Shown piece after piece: positions 5,068 to 6,078 of a DNA stretch of 6,078 nucleotides (positions within the stretch are counted from its first letter, which is position 1; each line of letters starts with the position of its first letter). The position numbers were made by a program, and so were the translations under genes. The notes under the pieces are model-generated. The model was not told where the DNA came from, ran no database searches, and saw nothing but the letters and a program-made list of their open reading frames with translations. Source of the stretch: an uncultured Rhodospirillales bacterium (GTDB lineage: Bacteria; Pseudomonadota; Alphaproteobacteria; Acetobacterales; Acetobacteraceae); NCBI GenBank assembly GCA_903928045.1, contig CAIYPH010000174.1, positions 1-6,078 of the forward strand. The letters run 5' to 3'.

Positions 5068-6078
5068 TCAATCGGTCTGGGAGATGCTGTTGAACACGGG
5101 GGTGTTGATCTTGGGGGCAGCGCGATTGCGGATCGCCACCGTCAGCAGGGCCTGAATGTCGTTGGAGAGCGAGTCGCCGAGCTGGTCGCGGGTCTGGCCG
5201 TAGCCGGTCGTATCGACGGCGGCGTCGGGCGCCTGGATTTCGCGCAGCACCGCGACCACGAAGCCCTCGGTGGTTTCCACCATCGTCGCCTCGCCCTGCT
5301 TGAGTTGGAAGAGCGGCCCGATCAATTGCGGCGGTACCGTCTCGGCGCCGGTCGAGCGGCCGGCGGGGGGCAGCAGCTTGGGCGTGAGCCCGGCGGCGGC
5401 GATATCGAGCGACTGGCCGGATTTCAGCGCGGCGAGGATGCCGGCGGCCACCGTCTCCTGGGCGCGATGGACCGCATCCTGTGTCCAATCGGCCTGCACG
5501 GCTTCGGCCACCTCGGCGAAGGGGCGGGCGACCGGGGGGGTGATCTCGTCGAGCGAAACGGCGAAATAGGCGGGGCTGCTGCCTTGCGGGCGGGGCCCCT
5601 CCGCGAGATGCGGCGGCAGGCCCGGCTTCATGGCGAAAATCGCCCCGATGATGGCCTGGCGCAGTTCAGGACTGCCGGGGATCGGCGCCGGTGTGCCATC
5701 GAGCGCGTTGCCCATCGCATCCATGCTGCCCATCGCGGCGGCGAGGCCGAAATCGGCGGGCAACTCGTCGAGCGGCGTGCCGCCGGCCAGCAGGTCCTCG
5801 ATTTTGGCGGAACGCTCGAAGACGAGATCGGCGGCTTTGTCGGCGACGATGAGCGCGCGTAGGTCGGAGCGGACGTCATCGAGGCTTTTGGCGACGCCCG
5901 GGCGCACCGCCGTCACCTTGAAGACGTGCCAGCCCAGCGCGCTTTTCACCGGCGGCGCCACGGCATCGGGCGCCGCGGCGAAGGCGGCGGTGGCGAGTTC
6001 GGGGGCCGGGATTTCCCCGGGGGTCGCCATGGCGATCTCAACGGCGGAGGCGTTCTCCTTCTGCATCGCCGCCCAATC
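5068..6078 (-). CDS. PpiD/SurA-type peptidyl-prolyl cis-trans isomerase, C-terminal 336 residues (5' end outside window)
   Basis: The visible part begins inside a parvulin (PpiC) rotamase domain: DWAAMQ at the edge, then PAPELATAAFAAAPDAVAPPVKSALGWHVFKV spread over 24-55, where the final GWHVFKV is the last strand of parvulin domains. About 280 residues follow with the alternating helices and weakly conserved repeats of the PpiD C-terminal region (for example GPLFQLKQGEATMVETTEGFVVAVL). PpiD-type foldases are anchored in the inner membrane by an N-terminal helix and assist folding of proteins emerging in the periplasm; that helix and the start of the rotamase domain would lie beyond the right edge. 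The frame stays open to base 6078, so the internal ATG at 6066 is not the start. The TGA (5068-5070) is 9 nt before the trpE ATG, so the two genes very likely share a transcript. I recall a ppiD-like gene upstream of trpE in other alphaproteobacteria. Confidence 0.88.
   Translation of the reverse strand, partial: DWAAMQKENASAVEIAMATPGEIPAPELATAAFAAAPDAVAPPVKSALGWHVFKVTAVRPGVAKSLDDVRSDLRALIVADKAADLVFERSAKIEDLLAGGTPLDELPADFGLAAAMGSMDAMGNALDGTPAPIPGSPELRQAIIGAIFAMKPGLPPHLAEGPRPQGSSPAYFAVSLDEITPPVARPFAEVAEAVQADWTQDAVHRAQETVAAGILAALKSGQSLDIAAAGLTPKLLPPAGRSTGAETVPPQLIGPLFQLKQGEATMVETTEGFVVAVLREIQAPDAAVDTTGYGQTRDQLGDSLSNDIQALLTVAIRNRAAPKINTPVFNSISQTD

Noticed and set aside
3628..5862. A 744-codon open frame on the plus strand, the longest uninterrupted frame in the window
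   Set aside because: It lies antisense to trpE and the foldase gene, both of which have clear family motifs. Its translation is Gly/Ala/His/Arg-rich with no recognisable domain, the usual mirror frame in GC-rich DNA where stop codons are rare.

Overview
The window is very GC-rich (about 70% by eye) and its genes have strongly G/C-biased third codon positions. Gene content and protein sequence style point to an alphaproteobacterium, most likely Acetobacteraceae/Rhodospirillales. That placement is an inference from protein similarity remembered by eye, not from a marker gene. I see no tRNA, rRNA, CRISPR array, insertion sequence, phage gene or defence system. It looks like ordinary chromosome with one small unrecognised gene.

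Layout from left to right. A malate synthase G gene (glcB) is on the minus strand and is cut by the left edge, so its first 517 residues are present. Upstream of it, on the same strand and 96 nt away, is an RraA-like / HMG-CHA-type aldolase gene; the two may be co-transcribed. A GNAT acetyltransferase gene is divergent from the aldolase, sharing a 58-nt gap. Next comes a 151-nt gap with an AT-rich core (2981-3060, about 38% GC), then a 117-codon arginine-rich gene of unknown function on the plus strand. That gene converges on trpE (anthranilate synthase component I, minus strand, 513 aa). Upstream of trpE, with 9 nt between stop and start, is a PpiD/SurA-type peptidyl-prolyl isomerase gene cut by the right edge (last 336 residues present).

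Malate synthase condenses glyoxylate with acetyl-CoA, and RraA-like aldolases release or consume pyruvate and oxaloacetate, so these two genes could sit in one C2/C3-acid module. The ppiD-trpE pair looks like an operon in which a periplasmic/inner-membrane foldase gene precedes the first gene of tryptophan synthesis. No trpG, trpD or trpC follows trpE here; a convergent gene ends the operon.

The points most worth a second look are small. They are a perfect hairpin covering the aldolase gene's ribosome binding site, an operator-like direct repeat before glcB, the AT-rich island with nested inverted repeats and a T7 tract, the unknown small gene with an unclear start, and unusual residues in the TrpE feedback loop. 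I found no convincing new multi-gene system.
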